Assembly: GCA_030684515.1 (NCBI GenBank)
Contig: JAUXVJ010000024.1
Location: 289,663 to 353,662 of the forward strand
Direction: 5' to 3'
From: Actinomycetota bacterium
GTDB taxonomy: Bacteria; Actinomycetota; Actinomycetes; S36-B12
DNA length: 64,000 bases
Made by a program: the position numbers and the translations under genes. This document shows positions 42,028 through 51,756 of this stretch, in pieces (the stretch's first letter is position 1; each line of letters begins with the position of its first letter). The notes beneath the pieces were generated by a model. It ran no database searches. It had not been told where the DNA came from and saw nothing but the letters and a program-made list of their open reading frames with translations.

Positions 42028-42825
42028 CTAGCGATGCACACCATTGGCTAGTTCGGATGCAAGTTCGCTGACGCCCGCAATCGCGGCCGATTCACTGTCG
42101 GCATCGAGCACTCGACGAACAAATGCCGAGCCAACGATCACGCCATCGGCGTAGGCAGCAACTTCGGAAGCCTGCGCGGCTGTGGACACGCCTAGGCCAA
42201 CGGCGATTGGCAGTTCGGTGAACGGCCGGGTGCGTGCGACAAGCCCACTGGCCGCTCCCCCAACGCTGGTGCGCGCACCTGTGACACCCATTGTTGAAGC
42301 GGCGTAGATGAAGCCTGAGGCATGCCTGACGATCTCGGCAATGCGTGCATCGGTGGATGACGGGGCGACCATGAAGATGCAATCGATGTCATGGGCGATT
42401 GCCGCGCTCGCCCAGTCATCGCCCTCCTCTGGCGAAAGATCAGGGGCGATCAATCCGGAACCACCGGCGGCTTGCAGGCCAGCAGCGAACCTCTGCACGC
42501 CATAGCGCTCGATGGGATTCCAGTAGCTCATGACGACTGCAGTGGCGCCAGCATCAGTGATCTGGCGAACGACATCAAGGACGTGGTCGGTTGTCGTACC
42601 CGCGGCAAGTGCTTCATTGACTGCTTGCTGAATGACCGGGCCATCCATCAGCGGATCCGAGTACGGCAGGCCGACTTCGATGATGTCCACCCCCGCGCCG
42701 ACCATGGCATTGATCAAGCGCACGGAGATTTCCGGCGTGGGAAATCCGGCAGGCAGGTACCCGATCAATGCAGCGCGATTCTCAGCTGCAGCCTTGGCGA
42801 AGGCGCCTGCGACGTGCGCGGTCAT
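42028..42825 (-). CDS. trpA: Tryptophan synthase alpha chain
   Basis: TrpA cleaves indole-3-glycerol phosphate to indole, which is channelled to TrpB. The 265-residue barrel has the catalytic Glu and Asp in [20 protein letters not shown] and [14 protein letters not shown], and the phosphate-binding [20 protein letters not shown]. It overlaps trpB by four bases (ATGA). Confidence 0.97.
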   Translation of the reverse strand: MTAHVAGAFAKAAAENRAALIGYLPAGFPTPEISVRLINAMVGAGVDIIEVGLPYSDPLMDGPVIQQAVNEALAAGTTTDHVLDVVRQITDAGATAVVMSYWNPIERYGVQRFAAGLQAAGGSGLIAPDLSPEEGDDWASAAIAHDIDCIFMVAPSSTDARIAEIVRHASGFIYAASTMGVTGARTSVGGAASGLVARTRPFTELPIAVGLGVSTAAQASEVAAYADGVIVGSAFVRRVLDADSESAAIAGVSELASELANGVHR

Positions 42826-44048
42826 CGACCTTCACGCATCTCTGGGCTGAGTTCGGCAGCAACCATGCCACCCAGATCGATGTTGAACCAGCGAGCCGCG
42901 GTCGCGACGTCTTTGTCGCCACGACCTGACAGGTTCACGATGATGACGGCATCAGGGCCGAGTTCTCTTCCAATGCGCATCGCTCCAGCCAGGCCATGCG
43001 CACTCTCGATCGCCGGGATGATGCCCTCAGTGCGTGAGAGCAGAGCGAAGGCTTCCATCGCCTCAGCATCGGTGATCGATTCATAACTGGCGCGGCCGGT
43101 GTCGTGCAGCCATGCGTGCTCAGGGCCAACACCTGGGTAGTCCAAGCCGGCACTGATGGAGTGTGACGGCAGAGTCTGGCCCCACTCATCTTGCAGGACA
43201 TAGGTACGAGCGCCGTGCAGCACGCCTGGCGAGCCACCGGAGAAGCGCGAGGCATGGCGACCCGTCTCGACACCGTCGCCACCGGCTTCATAGCCGCGCA
43301 GGATTACGTCAGCGTCGTCAATGAAGCCGCTGAACAGGCCCATCGCGTTGGAGCCACCACCGACACAGGCCACCACGGCATCAGGAAGGCGACCCTCGGC
43401 CTTCAGGATCTGCTCGCGAGCCTCGGTGCCGATCACTGAATGGAAGTAGCGCACCATCTCTGGGAAAGGCGCCGGACCAGTGACGGTGCCCAAGACGTAA
43501 TGAGTGGTGTCAACGCTAGCCACCCAGTCACGCATCGCCTCGTTGATGGCGTCCTTCAGGGTCTGGCTGCCTGCCGTCACGGGGATGACCTCCGCGCCCA
43601 GCAGCTTCATCCGCGCAACGTTGAGTGCCTGCCGCCTGGTGTCTTCAAGACCCATGTACACCGCACACTCAAGCCCGAACAGCGCAGCTGCTGTCGCCGT
43701 CGCGACGCCGTGCTGGCCTGCGCCTGTCTCGGCGATGACACGTGACTTGCCCATCCTTTTGGTGAGCAGGGCCTGCCCGAGAACGTTATTGATCTTGTGC
43801 GAACCAGTGTGGTTGAGGTCTTCCCGCTTGAGATACACACGAGCGCCACCGCAATGCTCGCTGAATCGGCGAGCAAAGGTAAGCGGATTGGGACGTCCTG
43901 TGTAATTGCGTTCAAGATCGCGTAGTTCGGCCTGGAAAGTTGCGTCATCCTTGGCAACGCGAAAAGCCGCATCCAATTCATCCAGAGCCGCGCTGAGTGC
44001 CTCGGGAACAAAGCGGCCACCGTAGGGGCCGTAGTGACCTGTGGTCAT
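42822..44048 (-). CDS. trpB: Tryptophan synthase beta chain
   Basis: TrpB condenses indole with serine using PLP. The 408 residues include the PLP Lys in [20 protein letters not shown], the [20 protein letters not shown] segment and the phosphate loop [12 protein letters not shown]. It overlaps trpC and trpA by four bases each, so trpC-trpB-trpA are translated as a coupled unit. Confidence 0.98.
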   Translation of the reverse strand: MTTGHYGPYGGRFVPEALSAALDELDAAFRVAKDDATFQAELRDLERNYTGRPNPLTFARRFSEHCGGARVYLKREDLNHTGSHKINNVLGQALLTKRMGKSRVIAETGAGQHGVATATAAALFGLECAVYMGLEDTRRQALNVARMKLLGAEVIPVTAGSQTLKDAINEAMRDWVASVDTTHYVLGTVTGPAPFPEMVRYFHSVIGTEAREQILKAEGRLPDAVVACVGGGSNAMGLFSGFIDDADVILRGYEAGGDGVETGRHASRFSGGSPGVLHGARTYVLQDEWGQTLPSHSISAGLDYPGVGPEHAWLHDTGRASYESITDAEAMEAFALLSRTEGIIPAIESAHGLAGAMRIGRELGPDAVIIVNLSGRGDKDVATAARWFNIDLGGMVAAELSPEMREGR

Positions 44049-44845
44049 GACGAGAGCCCCACAGTCTGACCCGCTTGGATCATCGCTTGGGCAGCGGATC
44101 TGGGGTCTGCTCCAGTCACCAATGCCTCGCCCACCAATACGGCGTCCGCACCGGCCAGTCCGTACTCCACGACGTCCAGCGCGGAGCGAACACCTGATTC
44201 AGCGATGCGCACGCAGTGGGCAGGAATGAGCGGAGCCACGCGTGCAAAGACCGCGCGATCCACTTCAAGAGTCTTCAGATTTCGCGCATTGATACCGATG
44301 ACATCAGCACCAGCCGCGATCGCGCGCTCTGCCTCAGCTTCGTCATGCACTTCAACGAGCGGCGTCATCCCCAACTCGCGCGACAGACCAAGGAAGGAAA
44401 TCAGGGTGGCCTGCTCGAGTGCCGCCACAATCAGCAGCACGATGTCTGCGCCGTAGGCACGCGCCTCCCAGAACTGATACTCGTCAACCATGAAATCCTT
44501 GCGCAGGACAGGGATGTCAACCGCGGCCCGCACAGCGGCAAGATCGGCAAGGCTTCCGTTGAAGCGTCGTTGTTCGGTCAGCACTGAGATGGCTGCGGCT
44601 CCGCCCTCGGCATAGGACCGGGCAAGCGCAGCAGGATCAGCGATCTGGGCCAAGGCACCTTTGCTCGGACTGGAACGCTTCACTTCTGCGATCAACTGCA
44701 CCCCGTCGGCAGTGAGCTGCGCTATCACGGGAAGTGCAGGAGCTGCCATGAGCGCCCGATCTTTCACGGCATCCAATGGCGTCTGCGCGACTCTGGTGGC
44801 CAAATCCTCGCGTACTCCCACGATGATCTCAGCCAGGACGCTCAC
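44045..44845 (-). CDS. trpC: Indole-3-glycerol phosphate synthase
   Basis: TrpC closes the indole ring from CdRP. The 266-residue barrel contains the substrate motif [12 protein letters not shown], the catalytic [20 protein letters not shown] and [14 protein letters not shown]. The GTG at 44845 gives [20 protein letters not shown], like other TrpC; the frame is open further up to 44959 but that part is not conserved. The TAGAAT -10 seven bases before the GTG implies a leaderless transcript. No fused TrpF is present. Confidence 0.95.
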   Translation of the reverse strand: MSVLAEIIVGVREDLATRVAQTPLDAVKDRALMAAPALPVIAQLTADGVQLIAEVKRSSPSKGALAQIADPAALARSYAEGGAAAISVLTEQRRFNGSLADLAAVRAAVDIPVLRKDFMVDEYQFWEARAYGADIVLLIVAALEQATLISFLGLSRELGMTPLVEVHDEAEAERAIAAGADVIGINARNLKTLEVDRAVFARVAPLIPAHCVRIAESGVRSALDVVEYGLAGADAVLVGEALVTGADPRSAAQAMIQAGQTVGLSS

Positions 44846-44852
44846 GAGGTGG

Positions 44853-44858
44853 ATTCTA
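44853..44858 (-). promoter_or_regulatory. -10 hexamer TAGAAT, leaderless start of trpCBA
   Basis: TAGAAT, seven bases, then the GTG at 44845. There is no Shine-Dalgarno sequence and no room for a leader peptide or attenuator, so trpCBA is not controlled by classic attenuation at this promoter. Confidence 0.55.
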
Positions 44859-44906
44859 TGCGGCGGGTGCGCATCGCAGAATCGCGCCCGAAATGAACTG
44901 CGTGAA

Positions 44907-45380
44907 TCAGACTCCAGATCCCAAGTACGGAACGAAGTTCCGCACGACGCCAAAGCCAATGAGGGCGATCAGTCCCACAATCAACAGTCGATTGCGCAAG
45001 CGGAACTGGCGGTAACTGACCTGCGGATACCGACCGCGAATGGCGCGCGAGAGCCACAGCACCCATAGCCCCACAACAATCGGCACGATTGCGAGCAGCA
45101 GCACATTGTGATCCATCGCACCAGCCACGTCTCCGTGCAGCAGGGAGTACATGCCACGCATCCCGCCGCAGCCCGGGCAGTCGATGCCGAGCAGGCTCCG
45201 CGACGGACACGACGGATAGTGACCGGCTTCGTTTGGATTGACAACTGAGAGATATCCGCAGGCCGCAATGGCACCTGCGCCAACAGCAACTGGCCCTGCC
45301 AGGCGACGCCAGAGCGGACGCGCATCGATGCGGGCCGGCATCACGATGCGGTCGGAGTCCACCTTCTCAGCGGTTTCCAT
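44907..45380 (-). CDS. DUF2752 membrane protein
   Basis: The 157 residues contain the DUF2752 signature: [20 protein letters not shown] then [20 protein letters not shown], with a CPGCG motif in an exposed loop, and two or three membrane helices ([18 protein letters not shown] and [15 protein letters not shown]). The function is unknown; the Cys pair could bind metal or take part in redox. Homologues often sit beside trpC in actinobacteria, as here. The ATG at 45380 follows TACCCT by six bases, so it is preferred over the ATG at 45410. Confidence 0.82.
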   Translation of the reverse strand: METAEKVDSDRIVMPARIDARPLWRRLAGPVAVGAGAIAACGYLSVVNPNEAGHYPSCPSRSLLGIDCPGCGGMRGMYSLLHGDVAGAMDHNVLLLAIVPIVVGLWVLWLSRAIRGRYPQVSYRQFRLRNRLLIVGLIALIGFGVVRNFVPYLGSGV

Positions 45381-45386
45381 GCGCTC

Positions 45387-45392
45387 AGGGTA
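45387..45392 (-). promoter_or_regulatory. -10 hexamer TACCCT, leaderless start of the DUF2752 gene
   Basis: TACCCT, six bases, then the ATG at 45380. The surrounding sequence (ATACCCT-N6-ATG) is nearly the same as at the sulfurtransferase gene (51743-51759). Confidence 0.45.
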
Positions 45393-45490
45393 TGTCCGAA
45401 ACGGTCTCAAGTGACACCGGTGGCATGAAAGTTGCCATCTTCGCCTTCACCGTTACCAGCGGCAGCTCGCTGGCTCAGCTCGTCGCCTGA
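45392..45490 (+). other. Short open frame, possible gene remnant
   Basis: ATG at 45392 or in-frame at 45425 to TGA at 45490 encodes 32 or 21 residues ending in MKVAIFAFTVTSGSSLAQLV. The segment looks like the first strand and helix of a Rossmann-like protein such as CbiG, and then stops. It fills most of the 140-base gap between the DUF2752 and DUF2510 genes. It may be a decayed gene start, a small protein or chance. No Shine-Dalgarno sequence is seen. Confidence 0.2.
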
Positions 45491-45520
45491 AAGTCGTTCT
45501 CGAGCGCGAACGAACACCCC

Positions 45521-46129
45521 TCACTGGAGAGTGAACTGAATATTCATTCCGTCGTCAGGGTGGTACTTCCAGCTTGCCTTCAGGTCATCCCATTCAGCCG
45601 TCTGGATTCCATCATTGGAACTCGTGCGCTGGATGGCATTCAAGTCGGCGGCCGGCACTTTGAGTGCGGCGAGAACACAGACCAATTGCGCGATCGTCGA
45701 ACCGCTGAAGTCCTCTTCACCCTTGGTATCAACGATGAGCGTTGATCCACCGTCAGCCAAGTCGATCCCATCTGCATTTTGAGCGCTGCATGTGGCTACT
45801 GCAGCTTCGAGAACTGAAGTCTTGGGCCGGAACAGAAACACCGCGCCAACGACTACGAGCACGCCGATCACGATGGCTGGGATCCACCAGTATTTGCTCA
45901 GCCAACTCGATTGAGTTGCGGACGTGACAGGTGCTGCAGCTGCAAACGAGGGCGGCGGGGGCGCTTGATATTCACTGGCGCCCGCCGCATCTCCGCTCGA
46001 AAGTGGCGGTGCTTGGTCTTGGCTGACGTCAGGTGCAACTTCACCCGGTGGGGCAGGCTCCAGCACCCACGCCTGGCCATCCCATTGCCACCAGTGACCG
46101 CCTGAGAATTGGCGTTGCGGCTCGACCAT
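45521..46129 (-). CDS. DUF2510 membrane-anchored protein
   Basis: The 202-residue protein begins with a DUF2510 Trp-rich motif (GGHWWQWDGQAWVLEPAPPG), has a Pro/Ala-rich linker, one membrane helix at about 89-110 (YWWIPAIVIGVLVVVGAVFL) and a C-terminal extracytoplasmic domain with one Cys (AVATCSAQNADG). The function is unknown; DUF2510 proteins are common in actinobacteria. The ATG has GGGGGA about 5 bases upstream. It is 40 bases downstream of the sensor kinase and may be part of that operon. Confidence 0.72.
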   Translation of the reverse strand: MVEPQRQFSGGHWWQWDGQAWVLEPAPPGEVAPDVSQDQAPPLSSGDAAGASEYQAPPPPSFAAAAPVTSATQSSWLSKYWWIPAIVIGVLVVVGAVFLFRPKTSVLEAAVATCSAQNADGIDLADGGSTLIVDTKGEEDFSGSTIAQLVCVLAALKVPAADLNAIQRTSSNDGIQTAEWDDLKASWKYHPDDGMNIQFTLQ

Positions 46130-46169
46130 GTCATCCCCCGATCAGTGGTGCACAAGGTACCGGAGTCGT

Positions 46170-47579
46170 TCAGGCTGAGTCGTAGCTTTCGAAGCCTTCA
46201 GGCAGAGGATCGTATTGAGGAATGAACACGGTGAAGCAGGCTCCGCCCTCGGGAGCGGTGGTCACTCGAGCTGCTCCGCCCAGTCCTTGCGCGAGTCTGC
46301 CGACAAGCGCAAGTCCAAGGCCCGTGCCAACGGGCCGTACGCCGCGATAGCGCTCATACAACGCGCCCGGTTCAAAGGCGATCGACATGTCCTCTTCAGT
46401 GAGTCCTGGCCCTGAGTCGCGAACCTCTACTTCGACTCCTTGTGCAACTGAGCGAATTGCAAGCACGACGACAGAACCTGTTGGCGAAACGCGCAATGCG
46501 TTCTCAGCCAGATTGTCGATGATCTGCCGCAAGCGCATTGGATCGGTGACGATCAGCTCGGAAAGCGCTGGGATCTCTGATCGAAATACGACGTCCTCGC
46601 GCTCGCAGCGCGAACCCCAGACCTCTGCGGCATCGCGTCCGACTTCAGCCATGTCAACGGTAGACGGATGCACGCGGAAATCGACCGCTCCCAAGCGCGC
46701 CAGGTCAAGCAAATCGCTCACGAGACGGTCCAGTCGCTGAGCTTCGGCGGCAACGGTGGCGCCCGTGCGTGCCACGTCCTCTGGCTCGACAATGTCGTCG
46801 GCAAGCGCTTCGGCATAGCCCTTGACGGCTGTCAGTGGGGTGCGCAGTTCATGTGACACCGACAGCAGGAATTCGCGTTGTCGGCGCTCGGATATGTCCA
46901 GCGCCGAACTTAGGGAGTTCAAGGCGATGGCGATTTCAGCGACTTCACTTGGACCCTCGGGTGCCAATCGAACCTCGCGCGAACCACCCTGCATCTCATA
47001 GGCGGCATCGCGAGCGGCGCGCAGTGGACGCACCATGCGTCTGGCCGCGAAGAAGCCAATCGGGATCGCGATGAGCAGGCCGATGACCAAGGCCATCAGG
47101 AATCGCAGCAGTCCTTCCTGCGCCGATCCGCCAGCGACCGCCAATGGCTGCTGCAGCACCACGGCCCCGCCATTGGCCAGCACTCGCCCTTCAATCAGGA
47201 GGTCGCCGCGGCGGGTGTCGCCTTCCATGGAGATGGTGCCCTGCCTCAGAAGCGCACGAAGATCTGCTGTGCTCATGCCAGGCACCTGAGCACCCGGCGA
47301 GAACACCACGAATCCGTTGACTTGCTCTGACTGCAAAGAGGCGGCAAGGGCCGGCGGGAGAATCTGGTCATCGGAAGGACTCGATGGTCCACGATCTATC
47401 GCGGTGGCGGTCAGATCGGCAAGACGCGCGAGAGTCGCGCGCGACTGCGTGGCTTCTGCAGCGCGCAGCATCGGATAGGAGATCACGCCAGCAACGATCA
47501 CGACGATGGCGGCAACCAGACTTGTCAGGAGAACGGTTCTTGTGACGAGGCTGGAGCTATGGGACTTGGGATGGTTCAC
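46170..47579 (-). CDS. Sensor histidine kinase
   Basis: The 469 residues show a membrane helix at about 12-36, an extracytoplasmic sensor part to about 130, a second helix (LLRFLMALVIGLLIAIPIGF), a HAMP domain (RRMVRPLRAARDAAYEMQGG), a phosphoacceptor His in EFLLSVSHELRTPLTAVKGY near residue 240, and an HATPase domain with IDNLAENALRVSPTG, DSGPGLTEEDMSIAFE and GTGLGLALVGRLAQGLGG. The ligand is unknown. It overlaps the response regulator by four bases. The pair interrupts the trp region. Confidence 0.93.
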   Translation of the reverse strand: MNHPKSHSSSLVTRTVLLTSLVAAIVVIVAGVISYPMLRAAEATQSRATLARLADLTATAIDRGPSSPSDDQILPPALAASLQSEQVNGFVVFSPGAQVPGMSTADLRALLRQGTISMEGDTRRGDLLIEGRVLANGGAVVLQQPLAVAGGSAQEGLLRFLMALVIGLLIAIPIGFFAARRMVRPLRAARDAAYEMQGGSREVRLAPEGPSEVAEIAIALNSLSSALDISERRQREFLLSVSHELRTPLTAVKGYAEALADDIVEPEDVARTGATVAAEAQRLDRLVSDLLDLARLGAVDFRVHPSTVDMAEVGRDAAEVWGSRCEREDVVFRSEIPALSELIVTDPMRLRQIIDNLAENALRVSPTGSVVVLAIRSVAQGVEVEVRDSGPGLTEEDMSIAFEPGALYERYRGVRPVGTGLGLALVGRLAQGLGGAARVTTAPEGGACFTVFIPQYDPLPEGFESYDSA

Positions 47580-48271
47580 GGACTTGCCTCGGCTGAGTAG
47601 CCGACTCCTCGCACCGTACGAATGATGTCGTGAGCCCCAAGCTTGGAGCGCACCTGCGCGACGTGGACGTCAACGGTTCGCGTACCCACAACTGCTGCGT
47701 AGCCCCACACTTCACTGAGCAGCTGATCACGGCTGTAGACCCGACCTGGGTTGTCCATCAAATGAGCGAGCAGGTCGAATTCGGTGGCCGTGAGCATCAT
47801 CGACTCGCCAGCCACCGACACCCGGCGAGTGACAGGGTCCAGTTGCACTTCACCAAGTCTGAGCGGGCCAGGTGCGTCAGCTGCATGCTGGGCTCGACGG
47901 ACAACAGACTTCACACGCGCGACAACTTCACGAGGGCTGAATGGCTTGGTGATGTAGTCGTCGGCGCCCAGTTCCAGACCAATGATGCGATCGACCTCGT
48001 CGTCGCGTGCGGTGCAGAACAGCACAGGGACCCAGTTCCCCTCGGCGCGAAGCTGTCGACAGACCTCCGTGCCATCAATACCGGGAAGTCCGACATCAAG
48101 CACGATCGCAATGGGATGCAAGGTGCGCGCGTACGAGAGTCCGTCAGGTCCGGTCGTCGCCACATGGACGCCATAACCCTCACGTGCGAGGTACATGCGC
48201 AGGAGATCTGAGATTGCTCGCTCGTCTTCAACGACAAGCACTAGACCTTTGACGCTCTGACTGTCGCTCAT
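47576..48271 (-). CDS. OmpR/PhoB-family response regulator
   Basis: The 231 residues have a receiver domain with the acidic pocket VVEDE, phospho-Asp in IAIVLDVGLPGIDG (near residue 58) and Lys in DDYITKPFSPREVVARVKSV, then a winged-helix DNA-binding domain (LTATEFDLLAHLMDNPGRVY then SRDQLLSEVWGY) ending in RGVGYS. It regulates genes in response to the downstream kinase. The targets are unknown. Confidence 0.95.
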   Translation of the reverse strand: MSDSQSVKGLVLVVEDERAISDLLRMYLAREGYGVHVATTGPDGLSYARTLHPIAIVLDVGLPGIDGTEVCRQLRAEGNWVPVLFCTARDDEVDRIIGLELGADDYITKPFSPREVVARVKSVVRRAQHAADAPGPLRLGEVQLDPVTRRVSVAGESMMLTATEFDLLAHLMDNPGRVYSRDQLLSEVWGYAAVVGTRTVDVHVAQVRSKLGAHDIIRTVRGVGYSAEASP

Positions 48272-48372
48272 GCGCCTAGCGTGTCAGAGACGCGCGTGGA
48301 ATTGCGCTGCCAAGGGTCGACCGAGGTCAATTCTGGATCAGAGTTTGGTAAACAGACCTGCAGTCGCACCAA

Positions 48373-48591
48373 CTACACGTGCTGTGGTTGACCAAGACCC
48401 ATCATCTGCATGACCTTGCCAACGATCGCGCCGACAACGACAAGTGCGACTCCGATCCAGAAGACCACCCAGTTGCTCATCATCACGCCGAGGGTTCCCA
48501 CGACGGAAGCGATCATCATGATGGTGACGGCAGTCCAGGCTGCTGGCGTGTTGCCGTGGCCATGGGCGATCGGGCTAGGGGCATCAGTCAT
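48373..48591 (-). CDS. HGxxPAAW family small membrane protein
   Basis: The 72-residue protein opens with MTDAPSPIAHGHGNTPAAW, the family-defining HGxxPAAW motif, then two membrane helices (about 21-40 and 44-64) and ends in QPQHV. The function is unknown. It is a near-constant neighbour of trpE and trpC in actinobacteria. The ATG at 48591 starts 8 bases after the stop of the TIGR02234 gene; no Shine-Dalgarno sequence is obvious, which suggests translational coupling. Confidence 0.88.
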   Translation of the reverse strand: MTDAPSPIAHGHGNTPAAWTAVTIMMIASVVGTLGVMMSNWVVFWIGVALVVVGAIVGKVMQMMGLGQPQHV

Positions 48592-48599
48592 GTGTGTAT

Positions 48600-49154
48600 C
48601 TAAGCAGGTGACTGGGTCGCATCGGGATCTGACATCGTGGGATCCTGTCCGGCGTCCAGCGCATCCCATGGCGAGGTCGGCCGTTGACGACGAACCCCCT
48701 CGGCCTCGAACCTGGATCCCAGAGCCGGCCAAGGTCGGCTCCACAGCATGCCCATCACCCCTGAAGCCAGGATCAACAGCGCGCACAGGGCGACAAGGAC
48801 CCACCACGGCCGCACCTGGATATCAACGAGCAATTCTCCCGCGGAATCCACGACCGGGTTCAAGCCAAAGCCAACAGCAAGCACGGCGAGCACCACGCCG
48901 GTCACCGCGACGATCAAGCCGACAATCTGCCGGACCCAACTCCGCAGAGCGATGTAGGCCAGGGAGCCGGCAAGGGCCAGGACCGCCCAGGCGGTGGCCT
49001 GTGGGAGCAGCTGTGACCCGGTCGCGGTGAAGGACCGAGTTCCGATCCCTGAGAGAATCGAGACGCTGGCTGATACCCACTGCAGTGCGCAACTGCCAAG
49101 AACACCGAGTGATCCGACGATCAGCAGGGTCAATGCAAGTCGTCGAGACCTCAC
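48600..49154 (-). CDS. Trp-region conserved membrane protein (TIGR02234 type)
   Basis: The 184 residues have four membrane helices (RRLALTLLIVGSLGVLGSCA, AWAVLALAGSLAYIALR, QIVGLIVAVTGVVLAVLAV, WWVLVALCALLILASGVMGM). A segment SASVSILSGIGTRSFTATGS lies in the first loop. This is the Trp_oprn_chp family, found in actinobacterial trp loci and possibly involved in tryptophan or precursor transport; the role is unproven. The start overlaps trpE by four bases. Confidence 0.9.
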   Translation of the reverse strand: MRSRRLALTLLIVGSLGVLGSCALQWVSASVSILSGIGTRSFTATGSQLLPQATAWAVLALAGSLAYIALRSWVRQIVGLIVAVTGVVLAVLAVGFGLNPVVDSAGELLVDIQVRPWWVLVALCALLILASGVMGMLWSRPWPALGSRFEAEGVRRQRPTSPWDALDAGQDPTMSDPDATQSPA

Positions 49155-50707
49155 GAATCAACCGGGCGCAGGGTGGACGCAATGGCCACAGCCCGAAGTA
49201 CTGCCGCTGCTTTGGCCCGACACTCAGCTTCTTCTGCCTCGGGCACTGAATCGGCCACTAGACCGGCGCCCGCCTGCACGTAGGCAACGTTGTCCTTCAG
49301 CACAGCTGTGCGAATTGCAATGGCGGTGTCGACATTGCCAGCGAAGTCGAAATAGCCGACGACTCCGCCATACAGGCCACGCCGCAGCGGCTCAAGCTCA
49401 TCAATGATCTCCATTGCCCGCGGCTTGGGGGCACCACTCAATGTGCCTGCCGGAAAGGTTGCTGCCAGAGCGTCGTAGGCCGTCTTGCCTTCGGCTAGAT
49501 CGCCGGTCACTGTCGACACCATGTGCATGACATGGGAGTACAGCTCAACCTGCATGAACTCCACCACCTGAACAGAGCCCGGAGCACTGACCCGCCCAAG
49601 GTCATTGCGCGCCAGGTCGACGAGCATCAAGTGCTCAGCGCGTTCCTTCGCGTCGGCCAGCATGTCTTCGGACAGTGCCGCATCTTCTTCAACGCTCATC
49701 CCGCGCGGACGGGTGCCAGCGATCGGGTGCACGACACAGTGACCCTGCTGCACGGTCACCAATGCCTCCGGGGACGAGCCAACAATCTCAAAGGCAGTGC
49801 GCTCGCTGAGCTCCGAGCCCAATTCTGGAACACGCAGCAAGTACATGTACGGACTTGGGTTTGTCGTGCGAAGAATCCGGTAGACATCCAAGGCTGGCGC
49901 CGGGCAGGGAGTCGAGAAGCGCTGGGACAGCACAATCTGGAAAGCGTCACCAGCGCGGATGTACTCCTTGGCGCGCTCCACATCGGCGATGTACTTGCCG
50001 TCCGGTGACCATGACTTCACATCCGGCACCGCATTTGGATCAAATGTCGAGGGCACATGCGCGTGCCCAGTGGAAAGCGCTGCCTGCATGACATCGAGTC
50101 GTTCAACGGCATCGGACCAGGCTTCATCTACGCGCTCACCTGACGCGTCGTAGTTGATGGCATTGGCAATCAACAGCACCGAACCCTCTGCGTGATCCAG
50201 TACGGCCAGATCTGTCGCTAGCAGGAAGGCCATATCGGGCAGGCCGAGCTCGTCAGGATTCTTGTCTGGGATGCGCTCCCAGTGCCGAACCATGTCGTAG
50301 CCGAGATAGCCGACAAGACCGCCCGTGAGCGGAGGAAGCCCCGGCAGAGGCGGCGTCTGAAGCAGTGCGACTGTGTCACGCAGCACGTCAACCGGCGAGC
50401 CTGATGTCGGCACACCGTGCGGTATCCGACCGACCCAATGCGCGTGGCCATCAACATCGGTCAGCATCGCTGCTGCACGAACTCCGACGAAGGAGTAGCG
50501 CGACCAATGCTTGCCCTGCTCCGCAGACTCAAGCAAGAACGTGCCCGCACGATCACCGCACAGCGCCTGGAACAGACCCACAGCCGTCTGCCCGTCAGCG
50601 AGCAGTCGACGAACAACAGGGATCACGCGACGGTCGCGCGCAAGTTCACGGAAGCTCTCGAGATCCGGAGCCGCGACACCTGTGCGCGAGCCGAGGATCG
50701 CGGTCAC
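49151..50707 (-). CDS. trpE: Anthranilate synthase component I
   Basis: TrpE makes anthranilate from chorismate with ammonia from TrpG (not in the window). The 518 residues include the feedback-inhibition motif [19 protein letters not shown], the VGSSPEALV segment, the GTRPRG motif of chorismate-utilising enzymes, and [20 protein letters not shown]. Presence of the LLES segment predicts inhibition by tryptophan. The start is GTG, overlapping hisI by four bases. Confidence 0.96.
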   Translation of the reverse strand: MTAILGSRTGVAAPDLESFRELARDRRVIPVVRRLLADGQTAVGLFQALCGDRAGTFLLESAEQGKHWSRYSFVGVRAAAMLTDVDGHAHWVGRIPHGVPTSGSPVDVLRDTVALLQTPPLPGLPPLTGGLVGYLGYDMVRHWERIPDKNPDELGLPDMAFLLATDLAVLDHAEGSVLLIANAINYDASGERVDEAWSDAVERLDVMQAALSTGHAHVPSTFDPNAVPDVKSWSPDGKYIADVERAKEYIRAGDAFQIVLSQRFSTPCPAPALDVYRILRTTNPSPYMYLLRVPELGSELSERTAFEIVGSSPEALVTVQQGHCVVHPIAGTRPRGMSVEEDAALSEDMLADAKERAEHLMLVDLARNDLGRVSAPGSVQVVEFMQVELYSHVMHMVSTVTGDLAEGKTAYDALAATFPAGTLSGAPKPRAMEIIDELEPLRRGLYGGVVGYFDFAGNVDTAIAIRTAVLKDNVAYVQAGAGLVADSVPEAEEAECRAKAAAVLRAVAIASTLRPVDS

Positions 50708-51087
50708 GAAGTCACGCCGATGCTTGTGATGGCAAGTGCAGTGGAGTCAAAGCAGGTGCGGGTACCGGTGTGGCAGGCCGGGCCGGTCTGCTCGACCTCG
50801 AGCAGCAAGGTGTCGCCGTCGCAGTCAGCTGCGATCCTCAGCACGACCTGAGTGTTGCCTGACTCCTCGCCCTTGGTCCAAAGACGAGCACGACTACGTG
50901 AGTAATAGGTCGCCTTGCCGGTGTTCAGTGTCTGTTCCAGGGACTCGCGGTTCATCCAGGCCATCATCAGGACCTCCCCGGTGCCTTGCTGCTGGGCGAT
51001 CGCCGGCACCAAGCCGTCGGCGTTGAATCGCACGGCGGCAAGTAGCTCCTCACGTGATGACATTGCCATATTCTGCCCGTGCGTCAT
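50704..51087 (-). CDS. hisI: Phosphoribosyl-AMP cyclohydrolase
   Basis: HisI opens the purine ring of phosphoribosyl-AMP in histidine synthesis. The 127 residues show [20 protein letters not shown], the zinc/metal region [20 protein letters not shown] and the paired Cys motifs [23 protein letters not shown] codons at 51087, 51069 and 51063 are all possible; the conserved part starts at about residue 15 of the longest form. It is separate from the hisD operon and coupled to trpE, as in many actinobacteria. Confidence 0.94.
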   Translation of the reverse strand: MTHGQNMAMSSREELLAAVRFNADGLVPAIAQQQGTGEVLMMAWMNRESLEQTLNTGKATYYSRSRARLWTKGEESGNTQVVLRIAADCDGDTLLLEVEQTGPACHTGTRTCFDSTALAITSIGVTS

Positions 51088-51096
51088 GATGCCTGT

Positions 51097-51738
51097 ATGA
51101 GCACCTCAACTCTTGTCCATGACGAACGCAATAATCTCGCCGACCTCTTGCTCGCATCAGGGCCTGACGCCCCGACATTGTGCGCCGGATGGACCACTCG
51201 TGATCTGGCTGCTCACCTGGTGATTCGTGAGGCTCGCCCCGATGCTGCCGCCGGCATCGTCATCGCGCCATTGGCCAAGTGGACCAGCAAGGTCCAGGCC
51301 GAGAACGCCGCTCGTCCATTCGAGGAACTCGTAGCGCAGTTCCGCCAGGGCGCCCCCCGATGGTCACCCTTTTCGATCCCAGCCGTCGACGCGGCAGCGA
51401 ACATCATCGAGTTTGTCGTGCACGCCGAAGATGTCCGAAGAGCCCAGTCAGACTGGACGCCTCGCCCCATTGATGCCGAGCTGAGTGACGTGCTCTGGAC
51501 GCGGCTGGCTCAGATGAGCAAGATGCTGCTTCACAAACTGCCGATGGGCATCACCGTGCAGCGCACTGATATCGCCGCTCCGGCGGCGGCCATCAAGACT
51601 GGCTCACCTGTGCTGACGCTGACGGGCACGCCATTGGACTTGATCCTGGTGCTGCACGGACGCTCAGCTGTGGACGTGCGCATCGACGGCGAACAGGGCG
51701 CTGTCGCGGCATTCAAGTCCGCGAAGCTCGGTGTCTAG
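51097..51738 (+). CDS. TIGR03085-family (DinB/MDMPI-like) protein
   Basis: The 213 residues begin with a mycothiol-isomerase-like helical bundle ([20 protein letters not shown] then [19 protein letters not shown]), with candidate metal ligands His in [10 protein letters not shown] and [12 protein letters not shown]. The second half is a small alpha/beta SCP2-like region ([20 protein letters not shown]). The family is actinobacterial and probably metal-binding; activity is not known. The start is ATG at 51097, with a CATGAT six bases before it as a weaker leaderless -10. It is divergent from hisI. Confidence 0.8.
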   Translation: MSTSTLVHDERNNLADLLLASGPDAPTLCAGWTTRDLAAHLVIREARPDAAAGIVIAPLAKWTSKVQAENAARPFEELVAQFRQGAPRWSPFSIPAVDAAANIIEFVVHAEDVRRAQSDWTPRPIDAELSDVLWTRLAQMSKMLLHKLPMGITVQRTDIAAPAAAIKTGSPVLTLTGTPLDLILVLHGRSAVDVRIDGEQGAVAAFKSAKLGV

Positions 51739-51744
51739 TCGATA

Positions 51745-51750
51745 TACCCT
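51745..51750 (+). promoter_or_regulatory. -10 hexamer TACCCT, leaderless start of the sulfurtransferase gene
   Basis: TACCCT, six bases, then the ATG at 51757. It lies in the 18-base gap after the TIGR03085 gene, so the sulfurtransferase probably has its own start of transcription. Confidence 0.45.
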
Positions 51751-51756
51751 CAGAGC

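Noticed and set aside
44846-44959. Longer trpC starting at 44959
   Set aside because: The added residues are not TrpC-like and overlap the DUF2752 gene; the GTG at 44845 has the family start and a matching -10.
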